Notes under the pieces: model-generated
Database searches by the model: none
Told to the model about the DNA's origin: nothing
What the model saw: only the letters and a program-made list of their open reading frames with translations
Shown here: positions 28,105 through 38,574 of the stretch, piece after piece
Layout: each line of letters starts with the position of its first letter
Position numbering within the stretch: position 1 is the first letter of the stretch
Translations under genes and position numbers: made by a program
Origin: Calothrix parasitica NIES-267
GTDB taxonomy: Bacteria; Cyanobacteriota; Cyanobacteriia; Cyanobacteriales; Nostocaceae
Assembly (NCBI RefSeq): GCF_002368095.1
Contig: NZ_AP018228.1
Span: forward strand, 62,001 to 126,000
Direction of reading: 5' to 3'
Length of the DNA stretch: 64,000 bases

Positions 28105-29109
28105 TTAGACTTGGGGATTGAGACGGAACGAGCGAGGTGTCTGCCCAGCCCAGCGCTTAAATGCTCGCGTGAAAGCACTTTGCTCAGAGAAACCGGTCAT
28201 GAAAGCTACTTCCGCTAGGGAATAGTCAGTTTGCTGTAAAAGCTGTTCGGCTAATTGACGGCGTGACTCATCCACCAAATTTTGAAACGAATAGCCCTGC
28301 TCCGACAGCCGACGTTGCAATGTTCGACCGCTCATATCGAAGTGCCTTGCTACATTACTAATGGTGGGTACTCCCTCACTCAAGCATCGAGAAACATAAA
28401 TGCGAACCCGTTGTTCGAGCGAGTTGGGGTCTGCTAACTTAGTCAGTTCAGCTTCAAGATGGGTATCGAAAAATTTGGAAATGCTTTCATCGCCGAGATG
28501 ATTCGGTGTTTGCAGTGATTCATGGGATACAAGTAGCGCGTCTCTATCCGAGTCAAAATGAATCGGACAGTTAAAATAAGCTTTATGATTTTCAATGGCT
28601 TTTGGCGCTGGATGCTTGAAATAAACAGCTAGCGGTTTAAACGGCTTTGTGGAAATTTGCCGACTGATTGAAACGATGCTGGCGATTGTAGCCTCATTGG
28701 AAAGCCGCAGACCCAAGTGTCGCTCACCTGTTCGATGCAGGTGCATGAATGCACCTTGGTCTGCTCTCTCAACTTCATAGGTCGAAACGCTAGTCAAAAC
28801 TCTGGCATAGCGTTCCGAACGCTCATAAGAACCGAGAAGATTCGTGGCTGACTTCCAGGCTAGACCAAAAGCCCCATAATCATCACAGCGCATCGCTGCC
28901 CCTGCTCTTAGTGGCAAGGTCGTACCATTGTTTTCGATTGCTGCAATTCTTTCTAAAAAGGCGTAGTATGCCGTATCAGAAACCATTTTTGAAGGGTCAA
29001 CTGGTTTTTCTGGCTCGATACCGACTGAACGCAGCAGGTCGTCTTTGTCGATGCCTTCTTCGACTACTCCAACGACTTTCCTAACAAATAATGAGGTGAT
29101 TTGTCCCAT
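28105..29109 (-). CDS. AraC family transcriptional regulator (arabinose-binding-like N-terminus)
   Basis: 334 residues. The N-terminal half (LPLRAGAAMRCDDYGAFGLAWKSATNLLGSYERSERYARVL) matches the effector-binding domain PF12625 of OruR/ArgR-like AraC proteins. The C-terminal AraC helix-turn-helix pair is clear: VPTISNVARHFDMSGRTLQRRL and DYSLAEVAFMTGFSEQSAFTRAFKRW. It probably controls the NmrA and DUF1772 genes that follow on the same strand; the ligand is unknown. Base composition and family distribution suggest acquisition from another bacterial phylum (inference). Confidence 0.86.
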   Translation of the reverse strand: MGQITSLFVRKVVGVVEEGIDKDDLLRSVGIEPEKPVDPSKMVSDTAYYAFLERIAAIENNGTTLPLRAGAAMRCDDYGAFGLAWKSATNLLGSYERSERYARVLTSVSTYEVERADQGAFMHLHRTGERHLGLRLSNEATIASIVSISRQISTKPFKPLAVYFKHPAPKAIENHKAYFNCPIHFDSDRDALLVSHESLQTPNHLGDESISKFFDTHLEAELTKLADPNSLEQRVRIYVSRCLSEGVPTISNVARHFDMSGRTLQRRLSEQGYSFQNLVDESRRQLAEQLLQQTDYSLAEVAFMTGFSEQSAFTRAFKRWAGQTPRSFRLNPQV

Positions 29110-29553
29110 TCAATGCAAGTACTTTTTCGCCACAACGTCCTGGTTATCGGTGAGAGGTGGTTTATTAATTTTAACCTTTTACTGACGTAACAAGAAAAAA
29201 AATCGGCAGGCTTCCCATTTTTTTTACAGGGTAATTGTGACCGTGTAACAACGCCCTTTGAAATTGATGGAACAGTTGCAAGACTAGCCATTTGGCTTAA
29301 ACATTATTCATAAAAAACATCAGCATTCCCGTTCTCTAAAATGTATCTTTTAATTAACGTGTGGCAGGTTGATGCAATTTCATCCACATACTGTTGCAAG
29401 TTGCTGAATTGTTGAAATAGCCCCAGCTTTCGTCCGCATTATATTTTTGATTGTTGTAACGAATCAACGAGTAACTAAGTGCATTTTTGACAAAAATTCA
29501 GGTGAAATGTATTTAACGGAACAAAATATGTTTAGCTCGCAAACTATAATTAT
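29110..29553. other. Intergenic region, no gene recognised
   Basis: About 440 bp with composition falling back from GC-richer to AT-rich at roughly 29150-29300. That step may mark the end of the imported DUF1772-NmrA-AraC segment. No RNA gene or repeat seen. Confidence 0.35.
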
Positions 29554-29718
29554 ATGCTGAGTGAAATCCAAGAAGTACAAGTAATTGAAGATAATGGCGG
29601 CGATGAAAGTACATTTTTGATACTCGTGTCAGGCGAGAAAGTTTATCTAGATATTTCATCCAATCATCACCATAAAATAGCTCAAGCTGTCAATCAATTT
29701 CTTAACATAAAATCTTGA
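29554..29718 (+). CDS. Small hypothetical protein, 54 residues
   Basis: The frame runs ATG 29554 to TGA 29718 and encodes an acidic, soluble peptide with an ordered pattern (MLSEIQEVQVIEDNGGDEST..., LVSGEKVYLDI, KIAQAVNQFLNI). The pattern looks like two beta strands and a helix, and codon use is coding-like. Small proteins of this type are scattered in Nostocales genomes. No function is proposed. Confidence 0.5.
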   Translation: MLSEIQEVQVIEDNGGDESTFLILVSGEKVYLDISSNHHHKIAQAVNQFLNIKS

Positions 29719-29843
29719 TTTAACACAAACGAGGATAGTAGATATTAAGCATGACTTCCAGAAATGCCTACTTTACCTAATTAGAGACGAAACGAGTGTA
29801 ATGGGTGTGGAGGGCTACGGTATTTTGAATTTCTACTTAATTC

Positions 29844-30272
29844 TTACTTTCGGTTTACTGAATATAACTCTTTAACGGATTGGCGGCTAAGAACAATGAG
29901 CGTAAAGACTCCAAGAATTGTGCCAAATGGCGTAAAAACGCATAGAAAACAAGCTATTACAAAAGAAAACCAATATCTTTTGTGAAGTTTGAGAAATCTC
30001 CCTGATAAAATAGTAGCAATACCAATAGCTTTTCCTAAGATAAATCCTGCGACACCCACAACAGCAAAATAATATTTAAAATCTGGAGGGAATAACTGCT
30101 GTGATGATTCTATTGCAGAAAAGTCCATTACATGAATAAAAACGATTACATTAATGAGTTGAGCCAGGGAAAAGAAAATAAGAATTCCTCCGACTACATA
30201 ATGAAATGTTGACAATAATTTTAGGTTTTTTAGATCTGTATTGCTATTCATTTGATTGAGGTTAAATTTCAA
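29844..30272 (-). CDS. Small integral membrane protein, 142 residues
   Basis: Three to four hydrophobic helices (YVVGGILIFFSLAQLINVIVFI, YYFAVVGVAGFILGKAIGIATIL, FSFVIACFLCVFTPFGTILGVFTLIVL) with a short cytosolic tail. The pattern resembles the small hypothetical membrane proteins common in many bacteria; no catalytic residues seen. A start at Met8 (30251) is equally possible. Confidence 0.65.
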   Translation of the reverse strand: MKFNLNQMNSNTDLKNLKLLSTFHYVVGGILIFFSLAQLINVIVFIHVMDFSAIESSQQLFPPDFKYYFAVVGVAGFILGKAIGIATILSGRFLKLHKRYWFSFVIACFLCVFTPFGTILGVFTLIVLSRQSVKELYSVNRK

Positions 30273-30500
30273 TTAAGGGAAGGTATTTATATACTTTCAC
30301 CTGTAATAATGTTGAGAAATTGTGTTCTAAAATAATGAATTCTCGCGGCAGCACAAAAGGTCAAGCTTGAGAATGAAATAGCCGTGAAAATAACCAGCTA
30401 TATATTTAACTTCTCATATATTGCTAAAAATATTAAAGTATTCTCAATACATTCAAAAATAAAAAAATATTACTTAAATATAACTTGTAAATTTAACTGT

Positions 30501-30584
30501 TTACTCCTGCAACTTACCATCTTCCATATGAACAATACGGTCTGCAATATCTAGAATTCGGTTGTCATGGGTGACGAGCACAAG
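30501..30584 (-). pseudogene. C-terminal relic of a DevA-like ABC exporter ATPase
   Basis: The minus strand reads LVLVTHDNRILDIADRIVHM followed by EDGKLQE and a stop: the H-loop (VTHD) and C-terminal end of a DevA/MacB-type ATP-binding subunit. Nothing upstream (30585 onwards) continues the gene. DevA exporters serve heterocyst glycolipid or polysaccharide export in Nostocales, which fits the host assignment. Confidence 0.65.
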
Positions 30585-31253
30585 TATAAAACAGCATCGC
30601 CCGTAAATCGTATTACAGCAACCAATCACCTCTACTGATTTTATAGCAAACGCCATATTGATTAGGAGTTACGTAAAAATCAGTTGGTCAACCGGGGTGC
30701 AGCGCCCTTCCTAGGCACTTGCCCTGAACGCATATATAAGTTTTGCTGACACAACTACAATTGCAGACATAGGTCATCAGAACTTAAATCACATAATTAT
30801 CCTGCAAGAATATGACTATGTGCCAGTTTGTCTATGTAATTTTGTAGCATGGCAAAAAGTAAGGTAAAAATAAGAATAGCATCTGGCACAATGTGTAATA
30901 TTTAATCTGTAGAATATAGCGTACACAGGATATAGAAGATTTTATAACCAAACCTCTGCTTAGCACAAGCTATACAGAGTTTTCCTTCCTAACCTATGCC
31001 GCGCACATCACTTACACGAAATTGGCTCCTGCATGAGTAAAGTGCTTACTGAGTGGAGGTTTAGACACTTGTAGTATTGTACCTCGCTTTTTGCTCAGTT
31101 TTGGTTTTAGAGTAAATTTTGTATATAAATAATTAGTATGCAAATTATATATAAGAATAAAGTCTGCAATTAAATAATAAATGCACTAATTATGTAAACG
31201 GAATAATTTATTTATGAGGTTACTACTGCCTACTGCCTACTTTCCAATGTCCT
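30585..31253. other. Gene-poor 670-bp stretch
   Basis: I see no frame with a protein-like pattern and no tRNA or array. It follows a gene relic and precedes the broken pentapeptide-CHAT gene, so it is probably decayed DNA. Confidence 0.4.
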
Positions 31254-32958
31254 TCATGATTTTTTCTTCAGTACAGGAGTCAAATGTTCTGGAATTCCAT
31301 CTAGTTGAATAACGTTGCAACCAAGCTTATAAGCAAATTCAACGGATTCTCCAGCCCCAAGGGCATTGTAAAACCCTATTGCAAATTTAATTGCGGCTTC
31401 ATCGCCAATTGCTTGATTCATGCCAATTACGTAGGGGATATATTTGGCGATCACAATAGCTTGAGCTTCTGAATAACAAGCGTTAAGAACAACACATTCA
31501 ACTGTGGTAGAAAATAACTCGAACAGTGTAGCCAGTGCTTCTGTATCTACTAATTTCAACTTAGAGGCTTCATCTTCCAGGGCTAAACCATCATCTCCTG
31601 AACCATGACCACTAAAATGGACGATTTTGGGTTTGAAGTCTAACAATGCTTGGTAAACGTCCTGAACGCGAATAGCCCAACGTTGTTTGAGGTCGAATAG
31701 TTCCCGTTTTTTAGCTCGTTGCAATCCCGCGTCAATTTCTCGTACTTCTTCATCTAATCGCAATTGTGGGGTGTTTTTGGGATTAGATGCCAGAATTAAA
31801 ATAGTTTTTACCGCAGAGTTGTTGGCTTCTGTTTCATTCTGCTTTTGTTCTTGAGCATTATTGGTGATGTTACCACCAATTTTTTCAGCATTTACTGTAT
31901 CCGCATTGACTAAACCGCCACCCAATTGAGCGCCGTTTAAGTCAAAATTTGATTCTTTTTTAGAGGCTTCTGGCATAATACTATCCCCTTGATTACTATA
32001 AGTTTCAATATAAAAACTAGGACGCTCAAACGCCGTCTTTATCATATTTTCTAATCGACTAATTTGAGATTCTTTTTCTGTTATTAATGCTTTGAAGTCT
32101 TTCTCTGCTAATGATTTTAACTGATTATAGTTTATAAAATATTCTTTACTTAACTCAGATTTATTAGCTGTTGTTGCTGTTTTAGCACGAATCAATATTT
32201 TATCCTCGCCTCGTCTTTCTATGGCTACGATTTCAAGTTCTGAATTTGGATTATTTTCAGCTAATTCTTTAAATGCAGTGGCAATAGCACGGGGGTCAAC
32301 ATCTTGGTTATGATAAAGGTCAAGGGTGTCAAATATTGGTTGAATAAAGTCACCAAATTCCCCGTCTGCAAATACTTCTACATTGTTATCCGGTTTGCGT
32401 AGAGGATTGCGATTTTCTTTCGTAGGAAAACGCATATAAACGTACTCACATTTCACCCCACGAAAGTTAGTTTCATGAGTAATATTCCAATCTTCAATAA
32501 ATGCTCCGGTGAGGGTTGCTCCGGTAAAATCGGTATTATCTAATTGTGTTTGGACTAAATTAGCTCTGGATAAATTAGCATCTTGTAAACAAGCTTCGCT
32601 TAAATCTGTACCGATGAAACTACTATCTACTAAATTTGCTCCGCGCAAATTAATTCCTCGCAAATCTTCACGGTCAAAATTTTTCTCCTGTCCATTCCCT
32701 GTAACTATTAACTGACGCAATTCGGTATGTTTTAAGTAGGTATTACCCGGACGTACAAAATCAAGTTTTTTCACCTTTTGGAAACAAGTGCGAGTCAGAG
32801 TCGCGCTTCTAAAATCGGAATTCTTAAGATTTGCAAGGGAAAAATTTACATCAGTTAAATCGGCACTGCGAAAGCTCGTACCGCCAAACGCCGCAAAAGC
32901 AACGGCAGAATTACGTATGATGGTGTGCTTTTTATCTCCTTTGATTGCTCGCCAACCA
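31254..32958 (-). pseudogene. Pentapeptide-CHAT protein, C-terminal part (split by IS1634 copy 2)
   Basis: The frame open from 32990 begins with IS-encoded residues; real sequence starts at YIGWRAIKGDKKH. Then come pentapeptide repeats (GTSFRSADLTDVNFSLANLK), the conserved linker (FGDFIQPIFDTLDLYHNQDVDPRAI...ELEIVAIERRG), a coiled coil, a Gly/Asn-rich segment (GGGLVNADTVNAEKIGGNI) and a CHAT domain with His in VHFSGHGSGDDG and Cys in LNACYSEA. With the part at 37661-38421 it rebuilds one gene of about 820 codons. The CHAT domain closely resembles that of the CHAT-NB-ARC-TPR gene just upstream. Confidence 0.83.
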
Positions 32959-33259
32959 ATATAACCCACATTCCGCACCCCAACTGTCACAGAGGGGTTT
33001 TTACTGAGAATTTCTTATGTTCGTAGAGTAAAAATATACTTTTCGTATTAGCAGTCATATTATTGGCTTACCTTACATAAAATTTATATTCTCAACAAAA
33101 AGCAATAAGTTTAGAGGCTAAAATCATAGATAAAAATCTATAGTTATTCCTGCGATGTCATTTTAATACTTATATTTAAACAATAAAAAGTTACTATAAT
33201 TTATGACTATTAATTAAAAGAAATAGTCTTTATTACAAATAAATTATTGTGGTTCTACT

Positions 33260-33672
33260 TCAACATTTATAATAGTAACGACATTTATCTGGTAAAAAAC
33301 TTAAAATATATTCTCTTTCTGAAGTCCAATTTGATATTGATATTTCATCATTATATGTAACTAAATGTATAGATTGAAAACGTTGAAATATCAATCGCAT
33401 GGTCGGATTATTTATAGCTTTACCCAATTGATTTTTAATAGTTGATTTAGATGCAGATAAAGCTTTTCTGATTTGTCTTTGAGCCAAAGTATATACTAAT
33501 AAACACAATCCCATTATCATAGCCATAGCTTGAATTCTTTCCGGAGATTTAAGAAAAATACTATCAGCAAAAAATAGAGGGTCTTTAATAAATCCAAATC
33601 CTCTCTCGCAGCTTTGCTGTGCTTTATATTCAGAAAGCATTTCATTCGGGATAAGAGATTCTTCGTCTAATA
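33260..33672 (-). pseudogene. IS1634 transposase, C-terminal fragment (copy 2)
   Basis: The fragment matches residues 434-569 of the copy 1 transposase, from the LDEESLIPNEML region to the stop, and includes the catalytic Glu segment (SCERGFGFIKDPLF). It is separated from its N-terminal part (35847-37143) by the IS66 insertion. No difference from copy 1 is visible in the aligned protein, so the split is recent. Confidence 0.85.
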
Positions 33673-33680
33673 CATTTGTA

Positions 33681-35846
33681 GTATCCGCTCGGTAAATCGG
33701 GGTAGAAATAAAAAATCAGAATGTAAATTGGTACACACCGCGTTATAAAATATGAGGCATGACGCAAAAATCCGAAGCTGAGAACTTAGTATCTTCATTG
33801 CTGCAAACCATCGACACCAGAGAGATTGCAGATGAGTCAATGCGTCGGACAGTAGAAATATTACTCAATTTGATAGAGCAGCAACAATTAGAAATAAAAG
33901 AGCTACGAGAAGAAAACCAAAAACTGCGGGACGAAAACAACCGTCTTAAGGGTGAAGAAGGTAAACCAGATATAAAAGCTAATAAGAAGAAAGGGTTTAA
34001 AAACGACCACTCGTCAGAAAAAGAGCGAAAAACCCCAGCAGAACATCATAAAAGAAGTAAAAACGAGACTGTAAAAATAGATCGAGAAGAGATAGTTACT
34101 TACCCGAAAGAAAAATTACCAGCAGATGCAGAATTTAAAGGTTACGAAGAAGTAATAATTCAAGACATTCTGCTTAAAACAGATAACGTGTTATTCCGCA
34201 AGCAAAAATATTACTCACCCCAAACAGGAAAAACTTATTTAGCGTCTCTACCAGATGGTTACGATGGAGAATTTGGTCCGGGAATAAAAGCTTTAGTAAT
34301 GAGTCTGTATTACGGCGGAAATATGACCCAAGGTAAACTTCTGGAATTTTTGGAAGATATTGGGATTTCAATGAGTGCAGGATATTTATCGAATTTATTA
34401 ATAAAAAATCAAGAAGTTTTTGTTACAGAGTATCAACAAGTATATGAGTCGGGTTTAGCAAGTAGTCCTTGGCAGCATTTTGACCAAACAGGTGCGCGTG
34501 TGAGGGGAGTGAACCATACAACAAATGTAATTTGCAACCCTTTGTATACAATCTACCAGACGACCCGAAACAAAGACCGTTTGACTGTGTTGAAAGTATT
34601 ACAAAACACGACTGAACTTGAGCTTATTCTTAACTCCTTAACATATGAGCTTTTAGAAACTTTTAGTGTACCAGCCAAGTGGATTAATCAACTCAAATTA
34701 TTACCTCAACAAAAAGTTTTTACCGAAACTGAGTTTAATTTTTTAATTGATAAATATTTGTGTAAACTAGGGGGACAGCATCGTTCCCGCATATATGAAT
34801 CGGCAGCAATTGCCTTTTATCATCAGCAATCTAATACTCCCGTAATCAAAACCAAAGCGGTGTGATGATGCTCCACAGTTCAAGCTAATAACTTCGGACT
34901 TAGCTCTTTGTTGGGTACATGAAGGACGACATTACAAGAAGCTAACTCCCTTGGTGGCTTACCACCAAAAACTTTTGGATGATTTTCTGGAAAGATTCTG
35001 GAATTATTACCGAAAATTGTTAGCTTACCGAGATTCCCCGAGTTCTGAAAAAGCTAATCAATTAGAACTGGAATTTTGGACACTTTTTACTGAAAAAACT
35101 GGTTACGAGCAGTTAGATGAGCGAAAACGATTAACTGCTTTAAAAGTAGACAAGTTGCTTCTTGTCTTAGAGCATCCAGAATTACCATTACACAACAACC
35201 CTGCGGAGTTAGCTGCCAGAACTATGGTGCAGCGGCGTAACATTAGTTACGCTACCCAGACAGAACAAGGGACAAAAGCATGGGATATTTTTATGTCTCT
35301 TGTTGACACTACTCGTAAGTTGGGTATCAGCTTTTTTGAGTATATTCGCGACCGCATTTCCCAATTTGAAAATATTCCACCTTTGAAGACAATTATTCGG
35401 CAGAAATCTTCTTCTAATCCCTTTGGTTGCTCATGGGTGGCTCAATAACACCCTTGATTGTAAAAAACCCGTAACATGAGTTAACCACATCTATTTATAT
35501 TTGGCTATTTTTTCATAGTTTTTATAAACAATTGAAACTTTTTTAGTGGTTTTTATAGTATATTTACCTTGTTTATTTGCAATTTCCGACATTAATCAAT
35601 TTCTTGGTTTTTGATTATTTTTATTTATTTGTTGCCCTGAACGAAGATCCAGCAACTGGGGAAGATTTGGCGGCGACAGCGGAGTGCCAGGTGGGGGCAC
35701 TGCTATTTTCTGTTCCAATGCAAAATCTATCTGCCCCTACCTGGTACCGTCAAATCAGCGTAGCGGTTCCCCAGTTGCGCCGCTGCTTTTTTATGATTGC
35801 AGTTGACATTCAAGACAGCCGATACCCCGAAATTTTGAGGGGATAC
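33681..35846 (+). mobile_element. IS66-family insertion sequence, 2166 bp, inside IS1634 copy 2
   Basis: The ends are imperfect inverted repeats of 22 bp (left GTATCCGCTCGGTAAATCGG, right complement GTATCCCCTCAAAATTTCGG). The flanks are the direct octamer CATTTGTA (33673-33680 and 35847-35854); 8 bp is the usual IS66 duplication. It carries only the large transposase gene, without the TnpA/TnpB accessory genes. About 400 bp after the gene (35449-35846) hold nothing recognisable. Confidence 0.87.
33759..35448 (+). pseudogene. IS66-family transposase (TnpC-like) with a +1 frameshift
   Basis: Frame one, 33759-34865: a coiled coil (IEQQQLEIKELREENQKLRDE), a Lys-rich hinge, KYYSPQTGKTYLASLPDGYDG, and the catalytic start WQHFDQTGARV (first D). 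The protein continues in the next frame from about 34850 through CDDAPQFKLITSDLALCWVH (second D) and EHPELPLHNNPAELAARTMVQRR (E) to 35448. The change of frame near 34850-34862 has no slippery run, so it looks like an inactivating indel. Confidence 0.82.
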
Positions 35847-37143
35847 CATTTGTAGCAAGTACAAAACGCCCTGCACTATTGTAAGCTATTTTAATAGTAT
35901 TAATATTCTCAGATAAAGAAGCATTAATTTGATAAAAAGTATTTTGGTCTTTTTTGTTTTTTGATTTGCTTGTTTTATATTCTACGTTATTAATTTGATG
36001 ATATTTTAACTGTTTATTCAAACTATCTACTGATTTAACCGCCTCTTGGTAAGAATCGAATTTTAAGCTAAGTAGTTTTTTGAGTTTATTTGATGCATTG
36101 ATTTTTGACTTAGATATTCTTTTTTCTAATTGTTTTATATCAGATTTTTTACGTTCAGAACTTTCTATGACTAACCACCGTTGCTCAATGCCACCATAGT
36201 TTACTGTTCTAGAACAATAATAATATCCTGGTAAAGAACTATTAGTAAAATCAGTGGATAGTAATGTTGATACTAGTTCTTTCGCTATTCCTATAGTTAG
36301 AGGTACTCTGCACAACCATTTCATACCAGATAATAGACTGATATTTTTTGCGTTGTATAAAGCTGCGTCTGCAACCATTAAATCATCATTGTCTTTTAAT
36401 TTTTCTTTGTATCTTGAAAAGATTTTTGGGAAATTTGACGAATCTGATTTATTCCCAGATGCGGCTTCAAAAAACATTGGGATATCTCCATCTCCGGAGG
36501 ATATTAATTCTATAATAAATTGTTTTAAATCTGGTCTATGGTCACGAGAATAACCATATGTAATTTCAATCGCTTGTGGTACTTTGATTACATCCTCTGC
36601 ATTTATACTAAGAATAACATCTGGTAAACTATTATTATATTCACCATGCAAATGCAGTGAACTTGAATCAAGATGTGATGATTTTGAACTAATATCAAAT
36701 TGTTTTTTCACATTTATACTGATAGCTAAAAATATTTCCGTTAAACCTTTTAGAAATAGTTTATCCATAACTCTACCTAACTTGTGTTCATTTAAATACT
36801 CTGCTTTTACTCCTTCCCCTATTAAGTATTCACATGGCTTATCTTTAAAAAAATCTGGAAACATATATAAAGGACTGCTTATAAAACCCAATCCATTTAA
36901 TATCATTGCTTTCACTACTTGCCCTGCATTTATTTTTTCTCCTGGCTCTTCCCCACAATACTCGTTAATAATTTCTACCAAGCCTATAGAATCTACTATT
37001 CCTGCGACTATACCTAAATGGTCAATATTTTTTATTTCAATTTCTGATTTATTAAACATGACAACAAATGGGAATAACATCTGTTTAAATTTTTGCATTT
37101 TTTTACCAAAAAATTCTTTATAACAAGAATTTTGTTTGAGCAT
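35847..37143 (-). pseudogene. IS1634 transposase, N-terminal fragment (copy 2)
   Basis: Matches copy 1 residues 1 to about 434 (MLKQNSCYKEFFGKKMQKF through GRFVLATN), then runs into IS66 sequence and ends at 35791. DUF4277 and two of three catalytic acidic residues are present. The leader 37144-37660 is non-coding, as in copy 1. Confidence 0.85.
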
Positions 37144-37660
37144 GTCATAAATATTCCAACCGTTATACTTTGAACATTACTAAGCCTAAATATTCAAATA
37201 TTATTAAGTATATTTACGTGTCTATTGAGTAAATTCAAATTATTTCGGAGATGAGTGAATAGAGATGTTGTTTATTTTTATTGTCCGGAAAAACAAATTA
37301 ATTATCAATAATTATTTTGTGTGTGTAAACCCCAAAAACAGAACAAATCTATAGCCTGCATGAAAAAAAGATAATAATATTAGTGGTGATTTGTTGTTTT
37401 TGGGGTTCCCCCCGAGTCTTGAAATGGTTCCCGAATCTTCTGGGAAAACAGATTACTTCTTCCAGTAAAAGATTATTTTACGTAATCAAAAATAATACCG
37501 GACTGGCTAATTTTAGAGTCTGAAGGGAGTAACTCTACTAAATGCAAATCTTTCTTATTAAACCTATAAAGAATCATTTGCCTAATAGTTCTTTAGTACT
37601 ATATACAGGCTAACTTTTCAGTACTTATGAACTTGTGACAGTTGGGGTGCGGAATGTGGG

Positions 37661-38421
37661 ATATAAGCACTTACCACAACTCCGGTGAAGGCGAAGGCTA
37701 TGGCTACAGCGAAGGCAAAGGCTCTGGCTGTGATTAGGGTAAATCCTCCAGCTACGACTACATTGAGTCCTCCGGCTACGGCTACGGTGACTCCTCTGGC
37801 TACGACGAAGGCTCCGGTTACGGCTACGGCGAAGATGAAAGCCACGGTAAAGGCAAAGGCAAAGGGTCCGGCAATGCTGAAGGCGAAGGCTATGGCTACG
37901 GCAAAAGCGAAGACAAATGCATCGGCTGCAACCAAAGCTGCGGCTAGGGCGAAAGCGAAGACAAGTGCTACGGCTAAGGCTAAGTTAAAGTTTCCGACTA
38001 CAGCAAAGGTTACGACTAATCCTACAGCTACGGCTACGATGAAGGCTACAACGAACGCTTCTAAAGAAGCTTGTATTCCTTGGAGGATTATAATGAAAAA
38101 CGAGATAGGGAATAAAATTATCACAGCCCAGCCTGAAGCTTGATTTGCTAAATTTGAACTGTCAAAGATTAATGATGCATATGCACCAGTAAGAGAAAAG
38201 AAAAATCCCGATACCCCTGTAATCAGACAAGAAACAAGTATCAGAGAAATAGCTTGATACTTTTGCAACCCAGCCTTAGCATGACTAAAGTTTGCACCTG
38301 TTAAAATTGCATCAGTAAAATTTGTGCCGCGAATATCTGCATAACTAAAATTTGCACCTTTTAGGTTTTGACCTTTAAAAGAGCGTCCGCGAAGATTTTG
38401 ACCGGAATAGTCGGCTATCAT
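37661..38421 (-). pseudogene. Pentapeptide-CHAT protein, N-terminal and membrane part
   Basis: It begins with pentapeptide repeats (YSGQNLRGRSFKGQNLKGAN, GTNFTDAILTGANF). A long region of almost only Ala, Phe, Val, Ile and Leu follows (about residues 60-250, for example AFAVAIAFAFSIAGPFAFAF), encoded by repetitive GC-skewed triplets. After the IS1634 insertion the protein resumes at 32958: SAY + IGWRAIKGD joins in frame through the TTATAT duplication. The arrangement (pentapeptide, membrane, pentapeptide, linker, CHAT) equals the intact gene at 18551. Downstream of the CHAT-NB-ARC-TPR gene with a 150-bp gap, same strand. Confidence 0.82.
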
Positions 38422-38574
38422 TAATAGATGTGAATAGAAATATACATCATTATATTCTCATCACTGAAAGTTCAGACAACCGATGCTGTACAGAAGTCAC
38501 GAACGGTGACGCACGTAAAAATACTACATCAATTCATTACATCGCTTTTTCTTCCTACAAATAAGCAATTACAA

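Larger units (their letters stand above)
32965..37660 (-). mobile_element. IS1634-family insertion sequence, copy 2, carrying a nested IS66
   Basis: It has the same ends as copy 1, in opposite orientation. Flanks are the direct hexamer ATATAA (32959-32964 and 37661-37666), so this is a genuine insertion, into a pentapeptide-CHAT gene. Total length 4696 bp; subtracting the 2166-bp IS66 and its 8-bp duplication leaves exactly 2522 bp, the length of copy 1. Confidence 0.88.

Noticed and set aside
35577-35855. 92-codon plus-strand frame at the right end of IS66
   Set aside because: Runs across the IS66 boundary and has no IS66 accessory-protein motif.
37685-38143. Plus-strand 152-residue Lys/Ala/Thr-repeat frame resembling a histone-like tail protein
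   Set aside because: Exact complement of the Ala/Phe/Val membrane block of the pentapeptide-CHAT gene; low-complexity DNA keeps both strands open.
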